Source of the DNA: Nocardiopsis flavescens
Lineage (GTDB): Bacteria; Actinomycetota; Actinomycetes; Streptosporangiales; Streptosporangiaceae
Direction of reading: 5' to 3'
DNA length: 64,000 bases
Assembly: GCF_900141985.1 (NCBI RefSeq)
Contig: NZ_FQZK01000001.1
Coordinates: forward strand, 720,003-784,002
A program made the position numbers and the translations under genes. The notes beneath the pieces are model-generated. The model had not been told where the DNA came from and did not search any database. It saw only the letters and a program-made list of their open reading frames with translations. Positions 15,903 to 23,655 of this stretch are shown here, piece by piece (within the stretch, counting starts at the first letter, position 1; the number at the start of each line of letters is the position of its first letter).

Positions 15903-17425
15903 ACCCCGTGCTCCTACCGCTCCTGGTCGCCCTGCCCCTGACGGGCGCCGCGCTGCTGGCCGTGTTCACCTCCCGCACCGCGGTCCGGCTGCTGCTGCCC
16001 GCCACCGCGGCCCTGGGCCTGGCCGGCGGCCTGGCCCTGCTCGGGGCCACCGGCGGCGGCGGGATCCTGGTCCACCAGGTGGGGCTGTGGCCCGCGGGGG
16101 TGTCGATCCCCCTGGCCGCCGACGCCTTCAGCGCGCTCATGGTGACCACGACCGCCCTGCTGGTCCTGGTGTGCTCGCTCTTCGCGCTGGCCACCGGGGA
16201 GGCGGAGCGGCGCTACTTCGCCCCGCTGGTCCTGGTCCTGTCGGCCGGGGTGTACGGGGCACTGCTCACCGGCGACCTGTTCAACCTGTTCGTGTTCGTC
16301 GAGGTGATGCTGCTGCCCTCCTACGGGCTGATGGCCATCGCGGGCACCCTGCGCGGCCTGCGCGGCGGACGGACCTACGTCACCGTCAACCTGCTGACCT
16401 CGACCATCTTCCTGGCGGGTGTGGCCCTGGTGTACGGGACCGCCGGGACCGTGCAGCTGGGCGAGCTGGCCGGCGCCGCCCAGCGCTCTCCGGCGGTGGC
16501 GGCGGCCATGGGGCTGGTGCTGCTGGCCATGGCGGTCAAGTCCGCGGTGGTGCCGGTGCACGGGTGGCTGGTGCGCACCTACACCGCGCCCTCCCCCGCG
16601 GTGACCGCCCTGTTCTCGGGGCTGCACACCAAGGTCGCCATCTACGCGGTCTACCGCCTGTACGCGGTCGTCTTCGAGGGCCAGGCGTCGCTGCTGTGGA
16701 TCGGCCTGGTGGTGTTCACCGCGACCATGGCCGTCGGCGTGCTGGGCGCGGTGGGCGAGACCACGACCCGGTCGATCCTGGTGTTCCACATGGTCAGCCA
16801 GATCGGGTACATCCTGCTGGGCGTCGCCCTGTTCACCGAGCTCGGCCTCATGGCCGGGATCTTCTACCTGGTCCACCACATGGTGGTCAAGGCCTCCCTG
16901 TTCCTGTCGACCGGGGCCGTCGAGCACGTGTACGGGACCGGGGACCTGGAACGGCTGCGCGGCCGGGCCCGGGGGGAGCCCCTGCTGGCCCTGGCCTTCC
17001 TGGGAGCCGCCCTGTCCCTGGCCGGCCTGCCGCCCTTCTCCGGGTTCGTCGCCAAGCTGACCCTGGTCACCGCGGCCTTCGACGCGGGGCGGTGGACCGT
17101 CGCGGCCGTCGCCATCGCGGTCAGCCTCATCACGCTGATGTCGATGCTCAAGATCTGGGGCTCGGTCTTCTGGGGCCGTCCCCCCGAGCCCGAGACCGAG
17201 ACCGGCGCGGAGAGCGGTGCCGGGACCGGTACCGCGGCGACGGCCACCGCCGTGCGCACCGCCCCGCCGCGGCTGCGCACCGCGCTCGTACTCCCCGCGG
17301 TCGCCCTGACCGCCGTCACGCTGTGCGTCGGCCTGGGAGCCGAGGTCCTGCTGGACCTGTCGGCCCAGGCCGCGGCCCACCTGCTGGACACCTCCACCTA
17401 CGTCGAGGCGGTGACGAACCGATGA
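15899..17425 (+). CDS. mrpD: Mrp antiporter subunit D
   Basis: ATG 15899 overlaps the mrpC stop. The 508-residue protein has about 14 helices and a NuoN/NuoM-like proton-antiporter domain. F-V-F-V-E-V-M-L-L-P-S-Y (about 137) carries the conserved Glu, and L-A-M-A-V-K-S-A-V-V-P-V-H-G-W-L the conserved Lys. H-H-M-V-V-K-A-S-L-F-L is the second Lys region. The subunit is a proton channel paired with MrpA. The last ~60 residues hold a Glu/Thr/Gly-rich loop of low complexity before the final helix. Confidence 0.92.
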   Translation: MNPVLLPLLVALPLTGAALLAVFTSRTAVRLLLPATAALGLAGGLALLGATGGGGILVHQVGLWPAGVSIPLAADAFSALMVTTTALLVLVCSLFALATGEAERRYFAPLVLVLSAGVYGALLTGDLFNLFVFVEVMLLPSYGLMAIAGTLRGLRGGRTYVTVNLLTSTIFLAGVALVYGTAGTVQLGELAGAAQRSPAVAAAMGLVLLAMAVKSAVVPVHGWLVRTYTAPSPAVTALFSGLHTKVAIYAVYRLYAVVFEGQASLLWIGLVVFTATMAVGVLGAVGETTTRSILVFHMVSQIGYILLGVALFTELGLMAGIFYLVHHMVVKASLFLSTGAVEHVYGTGDLERLRGRARGEPLLALAFLGAALSLAGLPPFSGFVAKLTLVTAAFDAGRWTVAAVAIAVSLITLMSMLKIWGSVFWGRPPEPETETGAESGAGTGTAATATAVRTAPPRLRTALVLPAVALTAVTLCVGLGAEVLLDLSAQAAAHLLDTSTYVEAVTNR

Positions 17426-17802
17426 CCGGTCCGCTGCGCAGGGCCCTGCGCATCACGTGGTTCCCCTTCTTCTACGGGGCCAGGGTGGTGGCCTCGTCCT
17501 TCCAGGTGGCCCGGGACGTCCTCACCCCGGGCAGCGCCGCCTCGCCGGCGTTCATCGAGGTACCGCTACAGGCACGAACGGAACTGGAGATCACGGCCAT
17601 CGCGAACATGGTCACCCTGACACCCGGAACGGTCACCGTGGCCGTCCGCACCGAACCGCCGACCCTGTGGGTGCACGGCCTCTACACGGCCGACGAGCAC
17701 GCCTTCTTCGCGGACATCCACCGCATGGAGGACTACCTGCTCGGCATCACCCGGCGCGGGGGCGCGCCGGCACGCACCGCGGACGGGGAGGTGTCCCCGT
17801 GA
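17422..17802 (+). CDS. mrpE: Mrp antiporter subunit E
   Basis: ATG 17422 overlaps the mrpD stop. The 126-residue protein has a membrane-associated N-terminus (W-F-P-F-F-Y-G-A) and a soluble MnhE domain: T-E-L-E-I-T-A-I-A-N-M-V-T-L-T-P-G-T, then T-L-W-V-H-G-L-Y. MrpE helps assemble and stabilise the complex. The N-terminus is shorter than in Bacillus MrpE, as in many actinobacterial homologues. Confidence 0.9.
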   Translation: MTGPLRRALRITWFPFFYGARVVASSFQVARDVLTPGSAASPAFIEVPLQARTELEITAIANMVTLTPGTVTVAVRTEPPTLWVHGLYTADEHAFFADIHRMEDYLLGITRRGGAPARTADGEVSP

Positions 17803-18056
17803 ACCCCGTCGACATCGCCCTGCTGCTCCTGGGCGCGTCCATGGTCGTCGCCGTCGGCCGCATCCTCGTGGGACCCACCAAGGCCGACCGGGGGGCCGGC
17901 TCCGACGTCGTCTTCTTCGGCTTCGTCGGGATCGTCGCCCTGCTGGGCCTGCGGCTGGACTCCGACGCGCTCGTCGACGTCGTGCTCGTCTGCACCCTCG
18001 TGGGCTTCCTGGCGGCGCTGTCCCTGGCCCGGCTCGTCTCCGGAGGCGAACGATGA
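17799..18056 (+). CDS. mrpF: Mrp antiporter subunit F
   Basis: GTG 17799 overlaps the mrpE stop (GTGA). The 85-residue protein has three helices and the family signature V-G-P-T-K-A-D-R followed by D-S-D-A-L-V-D-V-V-L-V. MrpF is required for sodium exchange and for some organic-anion efflux in other bacteria. Confidence 0.9.
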   Translation: MNPVDIALLLLGASMVVAVGRILVGPTKADRGAGSDVVFFGFVGIVALLGLRLDSDALVDVVLVCTLVGFLAALSLARLVSGGER

Positions 18057-18406
18057 CCCCTCTCGAAGTGATCGCCGTCGCCTGCGCGGTGGCGGGCTCC
18101 GCCGTCTTCGCCGTGGGCGCGCTCGGCCTGGTCCGCCTGCGCGACTTCTACGCCCGCCTGCACGGCATCTCCATCTCCGCCGCCCTGGGCACGGCGCTGC
18201 TGCTCCTGGGGCTCCTGCTCTGGTTCCCCTCACCGGCCAACGCGCTGAAGATCGGCCTGGCCCTGCTCGTGCAGCTGGCCACCGCGGCCGTGGGCGGCAA
18301 CGCCCTGGCCCGGGCCGGATACCTGGACCGGACCCCGGTCACCGCCGACACCCGGCGCGACGACCTGGCCGCGGCCGACCCGGAGCGCCACGGGAGCGGG
18401 GACTGA
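18053..18406 (+). CDS. mrpG: Mrp antiporter subunit G
   Basis: ATG 18053 overlaps the mrpF stop. The 117-residue protein has three helices and the MnhG signature G-L-V-R-L-R-D-F-Y-A-R-L-H-G. It is the last gene of the operon, and a strong hairpin follows two bases after the stop. The order A(B)CDEFG, with every junction overlapping by four bases, implies tightly coupled stoichiometry. Confidence 0.92.
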   Translation: MTPLEVIAVACAVAGSAVFAVGALGLVRLRDFYARLHGISISAALGTALLLLGLLLWFPSPANALKIGLALLVQLATAAVGGNALARAGYLDRTPVTADTRRDDLAAADPERHGSGD

Positions 18407-18407
18407 G

Positions 18408-18445
18408 GCGCCGGCTCCGGCGGCCGGTGCCGCCGGAGCCGGCGC
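18408..18445 (+). terminator. Terminator hairpin of the mrp operon
   Basis: A perfect 16-bp stem (GCGCCGGCTCCGGCGG and its complement) with a 6-base loop begins two bases after the mrpG stop. It ends just before the ribosome site of the next gene. Confidence 0.75.
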
Positions 18446-18460
18446 AGGAAGGCGAGGACG

Positions 18461-19198
18461 ATGGACGACGCATTCGTGGGAGAGGCCCGCACCGCGTTCC
18501 AGCTCCTGTCGCTGCTGGCCACGGCCCTGAGCGGGTTCCTGCTGCGGCGCACCCTGCGGGGGCGGCCCCGGTTGAGGGAGCTGCGCGAAGCGCTGGCGCC
18601 GCCGCTGCGGGACCTCCCCCCTCCCGGTGCCGCGGTGCTGGTCGGCGGCACCGTGGCGGCGGGGCCCTCCGGCCGGCTGCGCGCCCCCTACTCCGGGGCG
18701 AGGTGCGTGTGGTACCGCACCGAGGAGTGGGAGTACCGGACCTCCGCCGGCGGCCGCTACGGGCGGGCGCGGGCCACCCTGGTGGGGGTCCGGCAGAGCC
18801 GTACGCCCTTCGTGATCCGGGACCGCACGGGCTCGGTTCGGTGCTATCCCCGCGGCGCCGCCGCCGACAGGATCCCGGCGACGCACGACTCCTTCGAGCC
18901 CGAGGCGCGGGAGGAACCCTGGAGGGTGCACCACGGCCACGCCTGGGCCTCCCCCGAGGGTCGGCCCGGGCGCGCCTTCCGCGAATGGGCCCTGGCACCG
19001 GGCACGCGGGTGGTCGTGCACGCGACCGTGTACACCTGGGACGGGTCGCCGGTGATCGCCAGCGCACCCGACGGGCGCCTGCTGCTGTCCACCCGGACCG
19101 CACCGCAGGTGCGCGAGGCCCACGGCCTCCGGGAGACCGTCGGCTGGGCGGCCTTCCTGGGGGCTCTGGGGGCGCTGGCGTGGTCGGTCCTGGGATGA
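18461..19198 (+). CDS. Membrane protein with GIDE-like domain
   Basis: ATG 18461 follows AAGGCGAGG. The 245-residue protein has a hydrophobic segment near each end (about 12-27 and 225-243) and a soluble middle. G-R-L-R-A-P-Y-S-G-A-R-C-V-W-Y-R-T-E-E-W, then T-P-F-V-I-R-D-R-T-G and R-C-Y-P-R-G-A, resemble the GIDE domain shared with mitochondrial MULAN ligases. In bacteria GIDE-like proteins are integral membrane proteins of unknown role; no RING finger is present. The gene follows the mrp terminator and is probably transcribed separately or by read-through. Confidence 0.55.
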   Translation: MDDAFVGEARTAFQLLSLLATALSGFLLRRTLRGRPRLRELREALAPPLRDLPPPGAAVLVGGTVAAGPSGRLRAPYSGARCVWYRTEEWEYRTSAGGRYGRARATLVGVRQSRTPFVIRDRTGSVRCYPRGAAADRIPATHDSFEPEAREEPWRVHHGHAWASPEGRPGRAFREWALAPGTRVVVHATVYTWDGSPVIASAPDGRLLLSTRTAPQVREAHGLRETVGWAAFLGALGALAWSVLG

Positions 19199-19457
19199 AG
19201 GCGGCGGAAGGGGGCGGGGGCCCGCCGGCGGCCCGCGCCCCCGGGACGTTTCCGGTCCGGGCCGCGGTGCCGGGCCGGGGGCCCGCGCTCCGGTCGCGGG
19301 GCGCGGGACCTTGTCCCGCCCCCGGGTCGGGGCTGCGGTCGCGGCCGCGGGCCGGTGACGTGGGCGGGCGACGTGGGCGAAGACCGGGACGCGAGCGGCT
19401 CCGGGCCGGGAGAAAAGGCGTGGGCGACCCGGACCTTGTGGGCCTAGGATCGGCGCC

Positions 19458-20198
19458 ATGGCAACTCGAATCGTGCAGATCGCGATGAACGCCCAGGACG
19501 AGGTCGCACTCGGGAGCTTCTGGGAACAGGCGCTCGGCTGGGAGTCCTCCAGCGAGGGACCCGGCGTCGTCAACCTCGAACCCGCGGGCCTGCCCTACCC
19601 CGACCCCGCCGCACTCTTCGTCGACGTGCTGCGCGTGCCCGAGCCCGCGACGGGGCGCACCCGCGTACGCGTGCACCTCGCCACCGCGTCCGACGGCCAC
19701 CGGGCCGAGCTGGTCGCGCGGCTGAAGGACCTCGGCGCGACCCCCGCCGACCGGCGGGGGCCAGAGGACGCCCCCGGGACCGCTCTGGCCGACCCCGAGG
19801 GCAACGAGTTCCGTGTGCTGGAGCCCCGGGAGCTCTACCGGGACACCGGCCCGATGGCCGCGGTCGTGCTCGACTGCGCCGACCCGCGGGCCATGGCCCG
19901 GTTCTGGGGCGAGGCGACGGACTGGACCGTGTACGAGGCGACCGACGGGCACGCGCTCCTGCGCTCCCCGGAGAAGGTCGGCCCCTTCCTGGAGTTCGTC
20001 CGCTCCGCCGAGGCGAAGACCGTGAAGAACCGCACCCATCTGGACCTGCGGCCCTACCCCGGGGACGACCAGGCGGCGGAGGTGGACCGGCTGCGGACCC
20101 TGGGCGCCACCGACGTCGACCTCGGGCAGGGCGACGCGCCGTGGACGGTGCTGGCCGACCCGGAGGGCAACGAGTTCTGCGTCCTCACCCCGGGCTGA
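19458..20198 (+). CDS. Tandem VOC (glyoxalase-like) domain protein
   Basis: ATG 19458 starts a 246-residue soluble protein with two copies of a VOC/Glyoxalase_6 domain (about 1-120 and 128-244). Each ends with the hallmark A-D-P-E-G-N-E-F (near residues 112 and 232). Each contains F-W-E/F-W-G at its first helix and R-x-H-L or T-H-L-D-L at a metal-side strand. VOC proteins bind metals and act as isomerases, dioxygenases or resistance binding proteins; the reaction here is not readable. It stands alone, and I see no operon partner. The 259 bases before it hold no gene. Confidence 0.8.
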   Translation: MATRIVQIAMNAQDEVALGSFWEQALGWESSSEGPGVVNLEPAGLPYPDPAALFVDVLRVPEPATGRTRVRVHLATASDGHRAELVARLKDLGATPADRRGPEDAPGTALADPEGNEFRVLEPRELYRDTGPMAAVVLDCADPRAMARFWGEATDWTVYEATDGHALLRSPEKVGPFLEFVRSAEAKTVKNRTHLDLRPYPGDDQAAEVDRLRTLGATDVDLGQGDAPWTVLADPEGNEFCVLTPG

Positions 20199-20920
20199 CG
20201 CACGGGGCCGCCCGGGGAACGGCCGCCCGGCGGCGGGCCCGGGCCTTCCCCGCCCCGGCGGGCGACGTGGCCGCTCACGTCGATGACGAGCCCGTCCGCG
20301 GCCTCCGGGGGACGCGGGGACACGCGCCCCCCGCGTCGGCCCCCGGCGTCGCCGCACGCGGCGGCCGGCCGTGAGGTGGTCCGGGCGTACACGGCCCGTT
20401 CACCGGACCGCCCGGGGCGGGAGGCACGGCCCGGCGTCCCGGGCCGCCTCCCACGGGACGGCCACCGTACGAACGGCCCCGGCCACGTCCTCCCCCGCGC
20501 GGGAACGGACGTGGCCGGACCGTGACCCCGGGCGGGTTTCCGCGCCGCCTCCCGAGAAAATCCCCCCGGCCCTGATAACGGGGCGTGCGCATTCGGCGAC
20601 GGCACGCATACCGGACGATCCGGTTTTCCACCTCGATCGACCCTTCTCCACCTTTACGCCTTTTCCCTCCTGTCGCGAATACCCCTGGAGAACACCGCCG
20701 CGCGGGAAAATGAAGCGAACACCATTCTTCACACGAGCCACATCGGCAACTCACTTCCTGACTCGTTTGACCTCGATAACGCCAGGGTATGGGTGGTTTG
20801 CCGGGCTTCCTCCAAGCCCGGATCGACGCTCTTTCCCCGCGACGAGAAAAGGGTCACCCGGCCCCGCCCGCGCTCGCCGCCACCCTTTCTTTTCCGGTTC
20901 CGAGCGAAAGGAATACCGGG
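20199..20920. other. Gene-free upstream region of the protease cassette
   Basis: No supported gene in 722 bases. The last 350 bases are clearly less GC-rich than the surroundings and look like a control region. TTGACC at 20768 with TATGGG 15 bases on is a possible promoter. CCGGGCTT-N5-AAGCCCGG at 20801-20821 is a perfect 8-bp hairpin in the untranslated leader. Confidence 0.45.
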
Positions 20921-21808
20921 GTGACCGAGCCTTCGAAGTTTCCGCGGTACATGGGAAGAATTCTCACCTCCGGGGGCTCCCCGCAGGGCACCTGCTTTCA
21001 GATCGACCCGGGCGGATACCTCGTGACCGCCTGGCACGTCGTCCAGGGCACGGTCCAGGCCGAGGGCGTGCCCCTGGAGACCACCGAGGTCACGGTGGAC
21101 AGCCTCGGCGACCGGGACGTCAAGCCGGTCCGGGCCTGGCTCTTGGCCAGGGACATCCCCGCCGACCTGGCCCTGCTCAAGACCAACACGCCCCTGCCCG
21201 ACAGCGCGCGCCTGCTGCGCGCCTCGGAGTCGGCGGAGCAGGGCGAGGAGGTCACCCTGGTCGGCCACGCCGTCATCGAGGAGAGGGGCGACGTACCGCC
21301 GCCGCGGTCGGTCGAGGCCCTGGGCCGCTGGCAGGGCGAGACCGACCGCGGCAACGGCCTGCGCATGGCCCGGATCTTCTCCCGCGACGTCGTGCCGGGC
21401 ATGAGCGGGGCACCCGTGCGCCGCCTGCGCGACGACACCGTGCTCGGGGTCCTCTCCTCCCGCCACCACTCCGGTGACCAGTCGATGGTCAACAGCGTGT
21501 GGGTGTCCCGCACCGAGGACCTGCTCCGGCTGTGCAAGGGGCACGTGCCGGTGCGGGAGGGGCGGTGGCTCGGGGTCGCGTCGGCCGGGGCCGCCGGCAC
21601 CGCGGCCGGCTACGCCCTCGCGGAGTACGCCCACCGCGGCGACGGCGTCTCCCCCGAACCCTCCGGCGCCCTGGCCGGGGCGGCCTCCGCGGCCCCCGTC
21701 CCGGAGGCCTCCGGTCTCGCGGACGCCGTCACAGAGGAGGTGGTCGCCCAGGCCTCGGAGGGGGTGGTCAGGAAAGCCGTCAAAACGATCGTCGACCTGT
21801 TCTGGTAA
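20921..21808 (+). CDS. Trypsin-like serine protease with C-terminal hydrophobic tail
   Basis: GTG 20921 follows GAAAGGA by 8 bases; the product has 295 residues. Residues about 10-215 are a chymotrypsin-fold peptidase. His39 (T-A-W-H-V-V), Asp82 (P-A-D-L-A-L-L) and Ser162 (G-M-S-G-A-P-V) form a complete triad. There is no signal peptide, so the enzyme should be cytoplasmic. Residues about 222-245 form a weak Ala/Gly-rich hydrophobic segment, followed by an acidic Ala-rich tail. The gene starts a three-gene unit ending in a Trypco1 protein; such proteases are proposed effectors in bacterial conflict and regulated-proteolysis modules. Confidence 0.8.
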   Translation: MTEPSKFPRYMGRILTSGGSPQGTCFQIDPGGYLVTAWHVVQGTVQAEGVPLETTEVTVDSLGDRDVKPVRAWLLARDIPADLALLKTNTPLPDSARLLRASESAEQGEEVTLVGHAVIEERGDVPPPRSVEALGRWQGETDRGNGLRMARIFSRDVVPGMSGAPVRRLRDDTVLGVLSSRHHSGDQSMVNSVWVSRTEDLLRLCKGHVPVREGRWLGVASAGAAGTAAGYALAEYAHRGDGVSPEPSGALAGAASAAPVPEASGLADAVTEEVVAQASEGVVRKAVKTIVDLFW

Positions 21809-21863
21809 ACCGCCACCGCCCACGCGCCTCTGTTCCGCACGCCCACACGAAGGGTGCACGACG

Positions 21864-22358
21864 TTGTTCCTCCTGAGTCCCCGAGCCTTCGGCTACCAGA
21901 CCTGGCTCCAGAACGTCGCCTCCACCGACACCCCGGCCATCGAACTCACCCCGACCGGCCCGAACGGCAGCACGAAGCACTTCTACATCGACCCCGGGGA
22001 GGCCTACATCCTTCCGGAGAGCGGGCTGATCCTGGGCTTCTTTCTCAGGTACACGAACGGCTCGACGGAGTTCTTCGCCCTGGACCACCCCGGCCACCTG
22101 GGCCAGGGCGAGCACAACACCGGCGCCGGACATCTGGCCATGGACGCGCACACCGTCTGGAAGATGATCACGAATCCGACCCCGGCCAACATCGTCAAAA
22201 AAGGCATCGGCTTCGTGCTGCGACACACCGAGACCGGCCAGGCCATCCGTGAGGCCGCCGTCTGTGTCGTGCACAACTGGAACGGGGCCCCGGAGAACTC
22301 GGGCTACTACAGCCAGTCCGACGGCACCTGCCTGATCCGCGGCCTCTGCCACCTGTGA
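21864..22358 (+). CDS. Uncharacterised protein of the protease cassette
   Basis: I chose TTG 21864, nine bases after AAGGG; this gives 164 residues and keeps the frame clear of the protease gene. The sequence is soluble and mixed: F-G-Y-Q-T-W-L-Q-N-V-A near the start, F-Y-I-D-P-G-E-A-Y-I in the middle, V-V-H-N-W-N-G-A-P near the end. I do not recognise a domain. It lies 55 bases after the protease gene and overlaps or abuts the Trypco1 gene, so it is probably cotranscribed, perhaps as a substrate or partner. Confidence 0.65.
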   Translation: MFLLSPRAFGYQTWLQNVASTDTPAIELTPTGPNGSTKHFYIDPGEAYILPESGLILGFFLRYTNGSTEFFALDHPGHLGQGEHNTGAGHLAMDAHTVWKMITNPTPANIVKKGIGFVLRHTETGQAIREAAVCVVHNWNGAPENSGYYSQSDGTCLIRGLCHL

Positions 22359-22387
22359 CACCGCTCGACCCCGTGAAAGGTGTGTGC

Positions 22388-22759
22388 GTGACCCTTCCCA
22401 AGAAGTTCGTACCGCTCGACGTCGACGGTGTGGACGTCGAGGTGTACGTCGCCGTCCAGCAGTTGCCCGGGGCGGAGCCGATGACCTCCGGCCGCTCCGC
22501 CGCCGTGACGAAGAAGGCGGCCGAGGCCGTCGACCACGTCGAGGACGTGGTGCGGTCCATGGCCGCCCGGTTCGGCGGCACGGTGCGCGAACTCGCGCGG
22601 CAGGCCGTCCGGCCGGAGTCACTGTCGGTGGAGTTCGGCATCACGATCGCCGCCGAGGGCTCGCTCATCGTGTTCAGCGGCTCGGCCGAGGCCTCGGTGG
22701 CCGTCACCCTGACCTACCCGGTCCCCGCCCCCGACCGGGAGGACGCGCCGCAGGGCTGA
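22388..22759 (+). CDS. Trypco1 (CU044_2847-type) trypsin-co-occurring domain protein
   Basis: I chose GTG 22388, seven bases after GAAAGG; an in-frame GTG at 22355 overlaps the previous stop and is an alternative. The 123-residue protein runs F-V-P-L-D-V-D-G-V-D-V-E-V, a central helix with R-S-M-A-A-R-F, then S-L-S-V-E-F-G-I-T-I-A-A-E-G-S-L-I and a final strand A-S-V-A-V-T-L-T-Y. This pattern is the Trypco1 domain, described as co-occurring with trypsin-like proteases in predicted immunity modules. Its place two genes after such a protease supports the call. It likely regulates or targets the protease. Confidence 0.75.
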   Translation: MTLPKKFVPLDVDGVDVEVYVAVQQLPGAEPMTSGRSAAVTKKAAEAVDHVEDVVRSMAARFGGTVRELARQAVRPESLSVEFGITIAAEGSLIVFSGSAEASVAVTLTYPVPAPDREDAPQG

Positions 22760-22764
22760 CAGTG

Positions 22765-22804
22765 CCCTCCCGGTCCGGTGCCTGAGGGCACCGGACCGGG
22801 AGGG
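22765..22804 (+). terminator. Terminator of the protease cassette
   Basis: A perfect 18-bp stem (CCCTCCCGGTCCGGTGCC and its complement) with a 4-base loop starts five bases after the Trypco1 gene stop. Confidence 0.8.
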
Positions 22805-23035
22805 GACTCCGTTTCGGTGGCGTAGCGCCCTGCCCGGGGGCCAGCGGGCACGCGGGCGACGCGGTGGCGAACGTCGCCCCGCCGGTGGGTGGAAAGGGCC
22901 GGGTTCCGCATACGGGCGGGCGGGGCGGGCACCTCCCGTGTGTTTCTCCGCGGCAACACGGTCACGCAGAGTCATACTCGGTGTTCGGGGCCGCAGAGGC
23001 GGCCCGCCGGTCCGAGCCACCGAACGGGAGCCCTG

Positions 23036-23638
23036 ATGCCGCGTCCTTTCCTGCTCGTCCCCGTCCTGACCGCCGCCCTGCTGGCCGGCCTCTCCGGCAA
23101 CGCCCACGCGGCCCCCGGGAGCGAACCGGGCGCGCCGTTGCAGGACGGCGGCTTCGAATCGGCCCAGCTGCCCGACGGCGGCGGGGAGCTCTCCTTCCAG
23201 GCGGGGGACGGCCTCGGGGCGTGGAGGGTGACGGACGGCGAGGTGGCCCTGGTGCGGGGCACCGCGCAGCTGCCGGCCGCCGAGGGCGAGCAGTTCGTGG
23301 TGCTGGGCGAGTCCGGCGGCATCGAGCAGACGGTGGCCACCACCCCGGGACAGAGCTACGAACTCTCCTTCGCCGCCACGGCACGCCCGGACTCCTCCCG
23401 GACCCGCAGGCTGGAGATCGCGGTCAACACCTCCGCCACCGGCCAGGACGGGGTGTTCCAGACCCGGACCGTGCTGGCGCCGCAAGCCGACGGGGGCGAC
23501 CCCGGGTGGCGGGGCGGGCGCGTCGTCTTCACCGCGGCGAACGAGGACACGCGGATCGGCTTCCAGGACACCACCCGGGACGCACCGGGGCCCGGCGTCC
23601 ACCTGGACGACGTGCGGCTGGTCCCGCGGTCCGGCTGA
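23036..23638 (+). CDS. Secreted DUF642/choice-of-anchor C-like protein
   Basis: ATG 23036 follows GGGAG by about six bases; the product has 200 residues. Residues 1-25 are a Sec signal peptide ending near H-A-A-P. The mature part is one jelly-roll, galactose-binding-like domain: D-G-G-F-E-S-A near its start, G-I-E-Q-T-V-A-T-T-P-G-Q-S-Y-E-L-S-F-A in the middle, and G-P-G-V-H-L-D-D-V-R-L-V at the end. These motifs match DUF642-type carbohydrate-binding modules. It probably binds polysaccharide outside the cell; no catalytic domain is attached. It is a lone gene. Confidence 0.72.
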   Translation: MPRPFLLVPVLTAALLAGLSGNAHAAPGSEPGAPLQDGGFESAQLPDGGGELSFQAGDGLGAWRVTDGEVALVRGTAQLPAAEGEQFVVLGESGGIEQTVATTPGQSYELSFAATARPDSSRTRRLEIAVNTSATGQDGVFQTRTVLAPQADGGDPGWRGGRVVFTAANEDTRIGFQDTTRDAPGPGVHLDDVRLVPRSG

Positions 23639-23655
23639 GCGGCCGAGCAGCGCGG

